Shown here piece after piece: positions 34,587 through 45,424 of a stretch of DNA of 64,000 bases. The notes beneath the pieces are model-generated. The model worked only from the letters and a program-made list of their open reading frames with translations. It had not been told where the DNA came from and searched no databases. The DNA is from Liolophura sinensis (lineage: Eukaryota; Mollusca; Polyplacophora; Chitonida; Chitonidae). The first letter of the stretch is position 1, and every line of letters starts with the position of its first letter. Location of the stretch: NCBI RefSeq assembly GCF_032854445.1, contig NC_088300.1, positions 51,203,682 to 51,267,681 on the forward strand, read 5' to 3'. A program made the translations under genes and the position numbers.

Positions 34587-36105
34587 GTAAGTATTACAGT
34601 TTTTTTTCTTCACCAAAGTCTGTTTTTTTACTCTCATCAAGTTTTCCATATTTTTTAACTTCCTTGAAATATGCATCTTAGGTACTGCTTTATCCATCTA
34701 TAACCTTTAGTCAGCCTTTTTGGTGATGCAGTATTTTTTCTGTCGTTCGAAACATTTTTCTGTCATGCGATAACATTCGTAGAGAATCAATTTAAGTGAA
34801 TTTTTCGTATACATGTAAATTGAAACAGTGAATATTATTTCATCATGTGGGCTTGAAGGATAGTCAGGATCTCCATCGTCTGAAGCACATGATCATATGT
34901 GAAATATTTTGTGTATAAAAACTTTATATGATTCATTTCATACCTAGTATACAACATAATGCATGCCCATGTTATAGAATTTATATACAGACTCAAAAGA
35001 ATGAAATAAATCTTCTCTTAGAAATAAGGATTTTAGTAGCATAAAGATTAACTTTAGGTGAAAGTATAGAAAATGTTAAATAGTTCAATTAAATGATCAT
35101 TAACTGTTCAAAAAAGTGCTGGGCTACATACAGACGTTTTTCGAATTCGCATCAGTCACCTGATTATTAAAATGGTAATATTTGCATACATAGGAGAGGA
35201 TGAATGTCAAAAAAACTTTTTTCGAATAAAGTGAATTCTGGAGGGAGACGGCTTTGTGACATTTTCCTGTGTGTATCAGTTTCACTTTAAACAGACGATT
35301 TGGGAAAAGAAAAGAAAACCACAAGGTGTTAACAAACAAAACAATCATTTGCAAAGAATCAGGCGAGCGGACTGTAAAACGTTAGAACTTTTTCGCGGCA
35401 ACGTTTTTTTTTTTTTATGTTTCAAGTTCTTGTCAAATTTGTTTAGTGTGTATACTTTTTGGACAATTATCAGGCTCTGCGGCTACAGTGACCCCATTAC
35501 CTCCTTCTACCCAGACAAGCACACCGAAACTGCCACGACCGAAAACCCCGGTGCCCAGTGAACCGTGCTCCACTCCACCTCACTCCCCATCCCCACCTCT
35601 ACCGGACACAGAAGAGGGTGAGGGGAGTGAGTACGGAGACCAACAGAGGCCCTCACAAAATGGCGACGACGGGAAACCTGACTCGGGTTTGACGGATGAC
35701 AAGCGCTGCTCACGGAAGAAGAAGACGAGGACCGTATTTTCGAGAAGCCAAGTATTTCAACTGGAATCGATGTTCGATATGAAGCGCTATCTGTCCAGCT
35801 CGGAGAGGGCAGGGCTGGCGGCATCTTTGCACCTCACAGAGACCCAGGTGAAAATCTGGTTCCAGAATCGCCGCAATAAATGGAAAAGACAGTTAGCGGC
35901 AGAACTTGAGGCGGCCAACATGGCACATGTGACTCAGCGGATGGTGAGAGTTCCTATCCTGTATCATAACTCTGGTTCCTCTTCAAGCACTGGGGAGGCC
36001 AATCCTCAGTATTCCATGTCCCTATCCTCACTGCATCCTCTGTATTTCTCGCCTAATTACCCATCATTATCAGCCGTTAAATCCTCATTGCCTGGCGTCG
36101 TGTAA
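34229..36105 (+). CDS. Hmx: Hmx/Nkx5-family homeobox transcription factor (two exons, joined 34229-34586 and 35474-36105)
   Basis: Seen: the two coding segments join in phase (358 + 632 nt) to give 329 codons plus a stop. The homeodomain is residues 201-260. It begins [18 protein letters not shown], contains [17 protein letters not shown], and has recognition helix [16 protein letters not shown] with W48, F49, Q50, N51 and R53 intact. Directly after it comes [20 protein letters not shown] and ILYH, the extension characteristic of Hmx proteins. Near the N-terminus, FSISSIL (residues 25-31) matches the eh1 Groucho-binding motif. The linker between is acidic and Pro/Ser-rich. Known of the family: Hmx proteins are nuclear sequence-specific DNA-binding factors, often repressors, active in nervous-system and sensory-organ development, with a reported CAAGTG-type target. 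A single intron upstream of the homeobox is the usual Hmx layout. Inferred: this is a functional gene with no frameshift or missing key residue. Paralogue assignment is not possible from the sequence alone. Confidence 0.96.
34587..35473 (+). other. Hmx: Hmx intron 1 (887 bp, phase 1)
   Basis: The intron opens GTAAGTAT and closes TTATCAG after a moderately T-rich run that includes a T tract near 35405. Splicing joins C to GC, making one Arg codon, and the downstream frame opens straight into the homeodomain exon. The intron is AT-rich. I see no repeat copy and no obvious nested gene in it. Confidence 0.9.
35474..36105 (+). CDS. Hmx: Hmx coding exon 2 (homeodomain exon, residues 120-329)
   Basis: The exon begins right after the acceptor TTATCAG. 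It encodes a Pro/Thr/Ser-rich linker, an acidic stretch ([12 protein letters not shown]), the full homeodomain (bases 35716-35895), the Hmx-specific downstream block, and a Ser-rich tail with several Tyr ([16 protein letters not shown]) ending at TAA 36103-36105. The coding stretch is visibly richer in G+C than its flanks. The homeodomain has Met at position 19 where I recall Thr in vertebrate Hmx proteins; this is an ordinary substitution. Confidence 0.97.
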
Positions 36106-36443
36106 CATAAAGGAGTGCATGGATTTGTGTGACATGCGAGACCTGGTCTGTTGAACACTGGAAGACCTCACACCGAGCTTAGAGTAAATCTGTACATACA
36201 CACGCGCAATTCTCCGTATCTGCTTCTTAAAATTGTGCAAATAGATCGATTGAACAATTCACTCAACTAAATCGATGTAGTTTCTCCCAAACAGACAATA
36301 CCATGCAAATTATTTCTTTCGTCACAAGGATTGGGAAGGAACCAAACTGACAATCTGTTTGTACCCAGTGAGTATGTTTGACAGGTGGCTCAAGATAAAA
36401 TGTACACTGTTCAATGTCTAAATATATATAATATAGAAACCGG

Positions 36444-36536
<93 letters not shown>

Positions 36537-36577
36537 CGACATCATTGTCGTTGTTCATGCGTATTGATGTAAATAAA
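36106..36577 (+). other. Probable Hmx 3' UTR with candidate poly(A) signal
   Basis: After the stop codon the first AATAAA I find is at 36572-36577, just past the (TA)n tract. No AATAAA occurs between the stop and that tract. If the signal is used, the 3' UTR is about 0.5 kb and transcribes the microsatellite. An upstream variant signal (AGTAAA near 36184 or GATAAA near 36395) would be the alternative. Confidence 0.35.
36443..36534. repeat. (TA)n microsatellite downstream of Hmx
   Basis: An alternating TA tract of about 90 bp with one C interruption near 36459. It lies about 340 bp after the Hmx stop, inside the probable 3' UTR. Confidence 0.95.
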
Positions 36578-36599
36578 TTACTCACGTTAAAACAAAAGA

Positions 36600-37300
36600 A
36601 AAAATGCAAGTATTTCTATCATTTCTTTCTCTGGGGCTTATAATGTATTTGACATTATTAAACGTTCAACAAACCTATTTGTTTACTACACTATTTGAAT
36701 TTGTTTACTACACTATTATAACCGAACTGTCACACCATATATTTCTTTATGCATCATGAATAGCAATTTGAAATTATCATTTATGCAAAAGTAAAATGTA
36801 CGCTACCATCTTTTATGCATGGCAGGCAGGCATATCCTTTCATCCTCCTGATGTACATGTGTCTTTGTAAAAGTAAATTAAATATTTTCCCCTGAATCAT
36901 ACAGGTAAGTAAAGCGTGAGATAAAAATAGGACAGATAAAAATGTACAAAACCAAGTGATGCTAATTTGTCATCGCATTTTCCAGATGAGTCAATTTGCT
37001 AATCCATTAGAGCCTTGTCGACGACTGACAAGTACAGAATGAGCTTTGAAAAAAATTATCTTTTGACGTTTCTTCTTGTGATAGACATTCAGCCGTATAC
37101 TTGTCTCCCTTGTCAAATATATTCCTTTAGGTTAATAAGTGTCAATGTAAGTGATATTGATAAAAAAGAGACTTATTTTTAAGCTTACTTTTCTGAATAA
37201 TCAATGCTGTTTAACGTATATACGGTACGATTCAAAGATGGGCTGGATTCCCTGTAGAGTTATCACTTGTCATCCAATAAGTTTTTAGCTTGCGGTCGAG
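36600..37300. other. Intergenic, nothing recognised
   Basis: Begins with a short direct duplication (TTTGTTTACTACACTATT at about 36678 and 36700); otherwise AT-rich and featureless. Confidence 0.5.
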
Positions 37301-37319
37301 TGCGACGATATCAACAGGG

Positions 37320-37735
37320 TGCTTTAGATGCTGCAGTTGTTTTTCCATTAACGCAGTCAAATGTTCAAATCCCCTCGACTTACACTTGTTTATGTTTGGG
37401 ATTTATTGCCTTAGTTGTTGTGAAGAGGTACAGATTACAGACCGTTCTGTTCCAATCCCCTTACACAGTATATTTGTTGGTGCCATGTACCCGGGAATTC
37501 ATCGACTCGGTTGTTTTCACGAGGTACAGATTACAGAACGTTCTGTTCCAATCCCCTTATACGATATACTTGTTGGTGTCATGTGCTTGAGGATTTGTCA
37601 CCTCGATTGTTATGACAACATGTTATTAATAGAACGCTCTGCTCCAATCCCCTTACAGATCACTTAATCGTTGAAGTCATATCGTATCGGGTATTCATCG
37701 CTTCGGCTACATGTTTGAACGAGACATAGATTACA
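37320..37735. repeat. 96-bp minisatellite, about 4 diverged copies
   Basis: The unit contains GAGGTACAGATTACAGACCG, TTCTGTTCCAATCCCCTTAC and a GTTGGTGCCATGTACC block. GAGGTACAGATTACAG is at 37425 and 37521, exactly 96 bp apart. Because 96 is a multiple of three, two frames stay open across it (107 and 125 codons); I read these as repeat by-products, not genes. Confidence 0.9.
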
Positions 37736-38284
37736 GAAAAAAATTTCATCAAAAATATTAGGATTACAGGCATTTAAATATATTATTTTATATTTAAGGT
37801 TTCCCTACACGCAGACACAATGATAAGTGAATTCCTTAGCTAAAAAAACAAAACATAAAGATTTTAAAAAAAGACCAAAACACAACTTCATGCAAAATAG
37901 GCGTGAGGTGTGGAATATTATGTTCCTGCACAAATATTAATCTGAGATTTCTGCAGTTTTTGCTTTCGGTATTAAGAAATAGAGGAAAATAAAGCAAACT
38001 AGAATAAAACGAAATGTGTGCAATTTATGAGAAACACGTTTTTTCTTCTTTTTTACCACTTACATGTATGTGTTTTCATTTCATGATTTCTTCTCCAAAT
38101 ATGGAATTGTTTTCCTCAAAATGTTAAAGCTGTATCTAATATACATGGAGAGGGGTTATAACCAACTGTCATTTTCTTGAAAGAGAACTTTGCCATTTGG
38201 CGAAAAGCCTAAATAATCTTCCAGTAAATAGTTGAAATGAATCTGTGAGGATTATTTCCAATTTATGCCTTTTAGACTTTTATC

Positions 38285-38418
38285 TGTTTATTCGATTGGC
38301 GTTTAACGCATATTGCCTTACCCGCCTGCTGATTTGATGCCGTAAAGTCAAAGCTATACGACAGCTGGATTCGAACCTGCTGCCTGCTCCTTGGTCATGG
38401 GCCGATCAGTTGCTGTGG
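38285..38418 (-). mobile_element. Short tRNA-derived SINE, family F
   Basis: On the minus strand a tRNA-like head (AGCAACTGATCGGCCCATGA, AGCAGGTTCGAATCCAGC with a perfect B box GGTTCGAATCC) leads through CTTTGACTTTACGGCATCAA to a tail GCGTTAAACGCCAATCGAAT AAAC. The tail is akin to that of family A, which suggests mobilisation by the same or a related LINE. Confidence 0.78.
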
Positions 38419-38419
38419 G

Positions 38420-39835
38420 ACATAGATATTTACTACCTAATGAGTAATCCAGCACACGAACTTAAACAAACATTTGCAGTACAAAATATTGTGTAATTAA
38501 TCTAGTCATTATTAGTATGTTTAGTGCTATAAGCATATAGTGCACAGTTCTGCCTATGTAATATACTGATTGAAACCCCCAAAAATAACTCTTATTAAGT
38601 GTATTGGCATACAGCTGAAAAACTTCCAAAAGCATAGACACAGGTTATTTTCTGTGAGCCAATCACCTGGGCTTTACAGTTCTCACCGAATCTATAAGAA
38701 AAATAATCATATGTGCGTGTCGTGTATTTTGCATGGATTTTAACAATACTCCAAAGTATCTAGCCTATGCATGCAGGCGTGAGAAAGTCTTTTTCTATGT
38801 GTTGTTCAAATCATGCTATATTCCTTTAATTAATATACTATTTATTTAGACATTTTATTCGATTACTTATTTTGCTTATCCCCTTTCATCGCCTTCAATG
38901 TTTAATATTGCTGATGTCATTCAAGTATTCCTCGATGCGTGTTTTTCCTTGCAAATGGCGTTTCCTGCGCTTTGTAACCACACTTATTTTGTACGTTGAT
39001 TGACCAACGGTGGGAGTGATTGTTGAAAGCCATAGGATCTTTTACGAATGCAAAATTTTAATTTACGCGACAAACGTCAGTGTAAATATTTATATATATT
39101 TTCAAATTTGGCATGAGACAATTTCTATAAGAAATTTTAACAGCGTTCATTAGAATAAAACTTTCATCTAAAAGGACGAACCTGAATCGTTTAGATGATT
39201 CGGGGAAACAATTCTTGTACTCGATTTGTGTTTTATCAAAACCATCACTGTGCACTGCTCTGAGCTTATCAGCATTGACTTGTATTTCTGAGGCTCGTCA
39301 GAGCTTTTGTACTTCCGATTTATTCCCGTTACTTAATACAAATATTAGAAACTGAATAGACATTGCAGAGTTTTCAGTTTTTGTCACGTATACTGAATGT
39401 TACAGTTGCACCTATAATTATCGGTACTTTCAAGGACTATAAACATGTAATATGTTCATGTATTAATCTAATAAAATGATAGAATTTTACTAACCATAAG
39501 TGTAAACAATGCAACAAATAGAGCAAAATATTGTTAACTTGGATAGATTGGTTAATTGATTGATGAGTTAATTTGCAATTTTTTTTCTGTATCGGATTAT
39601 TTTATGCTTTTCTTCTCACTCAGTCGTGAAGAAATTTACGAAAGATATTTCCCAATTTAACCTTTTTCATTTTATTTTCTCGATATAGGTGGCAGTAGAT
39701 GATGTTTTTTACGTTTTTAATTGTTTTGCTTTTGACCGGCTTTTCAAAACATTAATCCTGCTTCCATCACGGCATATGCGGTTTTAATGTTAACATATGG
39801 TCAAAACACAGGCATCCATTAAATGAGTTAGGTAA
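38420..39835. other. Intergenic, nothing recognised
   Basis: AT-rich non-coding sequence without a recognisable repeat. Confidence 0.55.
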
Positions 39836-39839
39836 TGCG

Positions 39840-40980
39840 TTAAGTACCGGTCAACTCGCCAGCATTTAGTCGATCACATGGGAGCACGGCAGGATGGTCA
39901 CCCGTCACCGGAGTCCGAGCCTGGAAGCAAGGACGGCCAAAGCTGGGGTGATCTTCAAGTGACATGTCCCATTATCTTAATTAGAGGGCGTTTAATTTGC
40001 GATAAGTTTCCCCTGTCCGCGGGTAATCAATACCAAGGACTTATATATAACTACGGGCTGGTAGGAACAAGACGAGGGAATTGCTATTCCTTGACTTGAC
40101 CGACTGGGTAACGCGATCCTTCGAAGAACATCAGCACAAATGATTGAAGTCACTTCTCTCGTTTGAGCATTAAGCAATAGGCCCGCGTCTCTGTGGAGTT
40201 ATGATCCGCAAACCTACGGCTCCGGTGTCTTGGCGTGAACTTCGGGCAGCCCGTCTGCATCCTCTTCAGCAGACAATGGCCATCTTGTAGGATATTTGGT
40301 TTTCTAATTGGAGCCAGATCTATTTTCCTCTCATCTTAGTCCGTGCTAATCAGCGTACAACTTCATCGCTTCCGACAGCGGCTCGAACAGATTGATTACT
40401 TTTGACTTGTGTCAGGTAGAAGCAGCCCAGCACGTAATCAAACTGCTTGCAGTGATTAAGTGTGGAAACCGCTCTTTGTTACAATCACAAAGACGCTTCT
40501 CCTCAACGTTTCATGCTTTCTTATGGCCAGCAGGCCGAATTAAGCGAAGCTAATTACGGTCTACTTTACTCTTCCTCCGCAACATCTTTGATTCCTGGCC
40601 AGTTCATGTTTTTTGTCAGGAGTTCCAGACTAAGTGATTCCAATTAATTCCAGTTTTTCGGACACGACTCTTAACACGACTTTGTAGTTGCTTTCCTGTT
40701 CAGGTTGGCTCGATAATCAACGATTGTTTAACATGTAGTTAGTTGACGATTCGTTCGTGTGCCTCCCTAATGGTAAAATTAAAAGGAGTTTTTCTTCGTG
40801 CCTTTGTATCAAGTGTCAGTCAGGCCAAGCAAATTATAGCCGACAATTACCGAGTCCTTTTCCTGTCCTCCGAACGCTGAAGAGCTACACAGCAGATACC
40901 TTGCGATGTGAACACGCAAATCTCAAGCACCATACCGGCGTGGACAATGAAAAAGAAAACAGGATTAAAATTGAGTGCCC
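39840..40980. promoter_or_regulatory. Candidate conserved regulatory cluster downstream of Hmx
   Basis: About 1.1 kb of unique, GC-balanced sequence starting about 4 kb after Hmx, with CCCATTATCTTAATTAGAGG, CTAATTGGAGCC, GTAATCAAACTG, GCTAATTACGG and CCAATTAATTCC. Four short frames in it have no domain. Inferred enhancer-type sequence; alignment would test it. Confidence 0.28.
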
Positions 40981-41017
40981 TTCTTCTTGACAATAGCCAG
41001 ACATACGCTCTTCATCT

Positions 41018-41290
41018 CCCAGCGTATCACGCCATCAGCCGCTGATTTGTCGGTCATGTCAGATGAGGCTCTCTCAGCGTATCACGTCATCAGCCGCTGA
41101 TTTGTCGGTGATGTCAGACAGGGCTGTCCCAACGTATCACGTCATCAGCCGCTGTTTTCTCGGCCACGTCAGACGAGGCTCTCCCAGCGTATCACGTCAT
41201 CAGCCGCTGATTTGTAGGTCATGTCAGACGAGGCTATCCCAGCGTATCACGTCATCAGCCGCTGATTTGTCGGTCATGTCAGACGAAGCT
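41018..41290. repeat. 55-bp minisatellite with CRE-like core, 5 copies
   Basis: The unit CCCAGCGTATCACGTCATCA then GCCGCTGATTTGTCGGTCAT and GTCAGACGAGGCT is repeated five times at a 55-bp period (GCTGATTTGT at 41041 and 41096). Each copy has CACG(T/C)CATCAG. Few mismatches, so fairly young. Confidence 0.94.
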
Positions 41291-41339
41291 GAATCTACGG
41301 TCATCCTGATTGAACACATCCTCCAGAGTTTAATTAATT

Positions 41340-41503
41340 AATTAATTTATTTATTTATTTGTTTGGTGTTTTACGCCGTACTCGAGAATATTTCACTTAT
41401 ACGACGGCGACCAGCATTATGGTGGGTGGAAACCGGGCAGAGCGCGGTGGAAACCGCAGGTTGCTGACAGACCTTCCCGCGTACGGTTGGAGCCAGAACT
41501 TAA
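41340..41503 (-). mobile_element. SINE family A, tail and body, 5'-truncated
   Basis: (TTTA)n, GTTTGGTGTTTTACGCCGTA, CGAGAATATTTCACTTATAC, GACGGCGACCAGCATTATGG, TGGGTGGAAACCGGGCAGAG and CCTTCCCGCGTACGG all follow the consensus order. Few changes. The tRNA head is absent. Confidence 0.92.
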
Positions 41504-41761
41504 AGTAGTGTATAAAATCCCTCTAAGAAAAACACTCAGTATATCTCTGAGAAATTAATTCTTTGCACCGGAAAATTATTTTGCTAGAAGTTGCATAAAA
41601 AATCATTAACTAATTAGCACAGATAATTCCTATGAGTCAATTAGTGATCTTTATAATAATAGCTTGCACTTTATCATTCTTGAGTAACTGTTGAAGTTCA
41701 CCCACACACAATATAATTCAAATCCACGCACATATATACATATCAACATTTGTCAGTTGCA

Positions 41762-41861
41762 TGGTCTCCTGGGCTCTGCCTGGTTTCCCCCCACAATACT
41801 GCTGGCCGTCGTCGCACAAGTGCAATTGCAGGATGAGTGGGACGTCGTAATGTTTGGTGAT
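41762..41861 (+). mobile_element. SINE family A, internal fragment
   Basis: CTGGGCTCTGCCTGGTTTCC, CCACAATACTGCTGGCCGTC and GTCGCACAAGTG match the family A core in forward orientation. It lies 0.3 kb from an oppositely oriented copy. Confidence 0.8.
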
Positions 41862-42721
41862 ACACATACAGTGTATACGTTTAGTTAGATTTTATTTTGT
41901 TTTAATGAGACAACCAAATGCCACACACATCTTTTGCATTTGGATGTGGTATATAATCTTTTATTGTGGAATAAACTATATATGCGTGTATCATAGGTTC
42001 CCGGATGGTGGTACATCATCTATATTCATGAGTTAATCATTTATTTTGATGAATTATTTAGCGACCTTGAAAACATTACTGAATAAATCAATAATAATAT
42101 ATATCAATGATCCAATTATTGAGAAACTGTATGGTGATGTTAGTATACATAAGTAGTACATATAGGTCAATGATTGGTACGCATATTGACAAAAAAATCA
42201 CGACTAATGTTAGTAAACAGCAGTTTCCACTATCGGCAAATTATTTATTGATATCGATAATTTGTTTTCGATTTCTATGCCTTGTTGCTATTTCTAGTAT
42301 CGATTAGCTTTAGCTGCCAACTTTAATTGCACTCGTCCCCCTGCCACCCCACCACCCCCACACACTCACCCATACTTTTGCACCCCCATTCTGTCTCCTG
42401 TATAATGCTGTTTTTTAAAGAGCTCTAATTACGGCATTGTGTGAAACGATTCATGCACGTTTGGTCTGGTGGTCTTAAAGACTATTGGTTTATGAACTAA
42501 AATGATTAGTTTATAAATTTATGGATTTGGATTTTTTATTTCATTCAATAGGGGATGCCAAGGAAATGTAGTAGGATATGATCGCTGTATGCTTTGTCCA
42601 TGGAGAAGTTAGATGGACAGGTTGGTTCACTGACTGGTTGGTTTTTCATGTCGATGGCATATTGGTTCCTGCACTGTTAAGTTTGACACATGCACTGGTT
42701 AGCCTATGGCTTGGTATTTAT

Positions 42722-42890
42722 TTTGATTTTGGTATTTATTTCATTGGTGTTTTGCGCCTTTCTCAAGAATGTTTCACTTATACGACTGTGGTCAGCATTA
42801 TGGTGAGAGGAAACTGGGCATAGCCCGTGGGAAACGCACGACCTTCCGCAGGTGGATGACAGACCTTTCCACGTACGACGGACCCAATGG
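42722..42890 (-). mobile_element. SINE family A, tail and body, diverged
   Basis: ATTTCATTGGTGTTTTGCGC, CAAGAATGTTTCACTTATAC, GTCAGCATTATGGTGAGAGG, GCATAGCCCGTGGGAAACGC and CTTTCCACGTACG align with the reverse complement of family A. The tRNA head is absent. Confidence 0.9.
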
Positions 42891-43079
42891 ATTGGCAAGG
42901 CTGTATTACAATTCTGCTTACAACAGATTTATTCATATTGTGAGCAATTCATCCGTCCATCAAGCTCCACACCGTCGTAAGGGAAAACATTTCGTTAAGT
43001 CTCAAGAAAGAAAAAATAATAAAATAAATAAATAAATATATACAGCTAAAAAATATGCAATTTTCTAAAAAAAATTCTA

Positions 43080-43480
43080 TAAAAAATAAACACCAGAATG
43101 TGAGATCGTATCACTTACGTTTAAAATTATCCGCATTTTCAGAATATATCTCTTAATACGTAAAATGTAACGTTGTTATTTATTTGATTAGAGTTTTACG
43201 CTATATAAAATTTCGAGAAAAAAATTTAAATAAACACCTGAATGTGAGATCGTATCACTTACGTTTAAAATTATCCGCATTTTCAGAATATATCTCTTTA
43301 TACGTAAAATGTAACGTTGTTATTTATTTGATTAGAGTTTTACGCTATATAAAATTTCGAGAAAAAAATTTAAATAAACACCTGAATGTGAGATCGTATC
43401 ACTTACGTTTAAAATTATCCGCATTTTTCAGAATATATCCCTTTATAGGTAAAATGTAACGTTGTCATTTATTTCATTAG
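43080..43480. repeat. 144-bp tandem repeat, 3 copies, built on a SINE end
   Basis: The unit contains GAATGTGAGATCGTATCACT, TACGTTTAAAATTATCCGCA, AAAATGTAACGTTGTTATTT and ATTTGATTAGAGTTTTACGC. Copy starts at about 43091, 43235 and 43379 give an exact 144-bp period. The last block of each unit is the 3' end of SINE family A (reverse strand). Confidence 0.93.
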
Positions 43481-43552
43481 AGTTTTACGCCGCATTCAAG
43501 AATATATCACACATATGATGGCGATCAGAATTATGGTGAGAGGAAATATGTA
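43466..43552 (-). mobile_element. SINE family A remnant closing the 144-bp tandem array
   Basis: ATTTCATTAGAGTTTTACGC, CGCATTCAAGAATATATCAC, ATGATGGCGATCAGAATTAT and GGTGAGAGGAAA continue past where the first two units jump back. This copy therefore shows the original SINE from which the tandem unit was cut. Confidence 0.82.
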
Positions 43553-43554
43553 AC

Positions 43555-44265
43555 GCTGCAAAAATGGAATCTAGATGCTTATTTTAAATGCACACCACTG
43601 GTCATATGCAACAAGTAAATAAATAAATAAATAAATAAATAAAGGTATAAAATATGGAGAATTTTTTTGCCAGAGGTATGTTTTAAATGTAAACATTTCA
43701 ACTCTATATACACAGTCAAGATTTGGACTGTTGAGACGATTATGAAACTCTTTGGTAACGAACAATGCCATCGTGATCAAGCTAGGGTCACGTGGTTCTG
43801 TAGGCCACTTCGTCCTTGATGCTCTGATTTCTACTGCGCCTGTTTTTCATGTTTTCGTGCTGTCATCACGCACGCCTTAATGAGACATAATAAAGATTCC
43901 TCGTCATAAAGATTTTAAGATCAGCATCCGCTTTGGCAGAATCAATAGAATATTATTACTGCTTTAGATTAAGTCTTTTTGAATGCGGAGAATTTGATAC
44001 TTCATTAGTTAGTAATTGGAGTGAGTTAAGCGACTGGAGACGCTAGGGGTTTACACAGCCTCCAAGGATACGGGAATCTCGCACTGATTGTGGAAGCTTA
44101 TTTATGTTATATCTATCTACAGGCAGAACTGGGGCCCATCCCGTCAAGCTGTACTAGGTGCATCAAATATTAATTATAACTCTTATGGAATAAGGAGGCC
44201 ATAGAAATAAAATAATAATCTTTATTTTGATGCCAGAGATAGCTTGACGATAAGATAAATTCACC
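43555..44265. other. Intergenic with an (AAAT)n tract
   Basis: (AAAT)7 at about 43615-43643; otherwise no supported feature. Confidence 0.6.
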
Positions 44266-44269
44266 GATT

Positions 44270-45420
44270 TTAATTAATTGTTTAGCCCAACGGCGACCTG
44301 GTGGTGTAGTTGATGAGAACAAGGGAGCTGTGTGCCAATATGCGAAGACAAGTCAACAGTCGATGTCTTCTGCTGGTGAAGCCAGCGGGAGTAATGTGAT
44401 TAGATCATTAATAATTAGAAGAGTACGGAAATCCTGTGGAAAACATCATAAACCATTAAAGCGTATACATGTCCATCTACTTTAGTCATTGTGGTGTTTC
44501 ATCTTGCCGCGGGCGACAAACAGTATGTATATCACATTTTATCTAATTGTTACCTCGCTTTTTTGACATCTTTTCGAATTGAAAAGCATTAAGGATGTCA
44601 GAGCGGGACACAATAGCCGAGAAACTTCATGGAACGGAGACATCCGCCTGAGCATGCATTAAAGATCGACGAGTGGCGGAAGGCTCTTTAATGAAAGCGC
44701 CCCCTGTATCTCTCAGCTCTCGCTTCCGGTCGCCATTGATACACTGCTTTGCAGCGGCTTAAACCTACTTAGTCAGGTATCACATCAGAGTTTTCCCTGC
44801 GCCATCCCATGATTAATCTGCCCAATTAGCCAGCACGACAAGAAGCAGAAAAGAAACGCGCAGTGAAAGCATATTTTCAATTTGTCTGAGTATTGGCAGG
44901 TTTATACCTCTGCTCTAAGAATAAGCGAACTTTGAGCCTGCTGAGAAAGCGGGAGTACTCAGAGTTATTAGTAGAAACTCATCATAGAAATCTGGATTTC
45001 CATTGCTCATCATTTAATATTTAATCGGATTATTATCAGTGCCAACTCGACCGCATGACCATAGACGACAGCTGTATGGCTGCGGTTACTTCTCCGTCGC
45101 AGATGCGATTGGAAGGCTGATTCTCCGCGCAGCGGGACAGCCGGTATAGCTTACTGTTAAACGCTGTATCACCGGGTCGTTTTGGGTCTAACTAACTAAG
45201 GAGGAAATGACTTACAATATGTGGTATTTATTCTGTCAGGGATTATTGGAAGAGGAAATTAAAGGAAATGATTGTGAAAGCGCCTTTAATCCTCTTACAA
45301 GAGAAGATTGATAAAGTCCTGTAGACGAAGCCTTACCGCTGAAATATGGGGTGCTTTCTGAAGATTGCCTCACTGGTCTTTGACGGAATCATTTATCAAG
45401 ATGAGAGGAAATAAAATACA
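44270..45420. promoter_or_regulatory. Candidate conserved regulatory cluster downstream of Hmx
   Basis: About 1.1 kb without repeats, GC-balanced, with many homeodomain-type cores (GATTTTAATTAATTG, GATTAGATCATTAATAATTA, CATGATTAATCTGCCCAATT, TTTAATCGGATTATTATC). No open frame above background. It is among the strongest-looking of the candidate elements by motif density. Inference only. Confidence 0.3.
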
Positions 45421-45424
45421 ATTT

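Noticed and set aside
37267-37667. Two overlapping frames of 107 and 125 codons
   Set aside because: Repeat by-product of the 96-bp minisatellite, whose length is a multiple of three.
43595-43645. (AAAT)n as another SINE tail
   Set aside because: No GGCGTAAAACACCAAT-type block on either side, so it is listed as simple sequence only.
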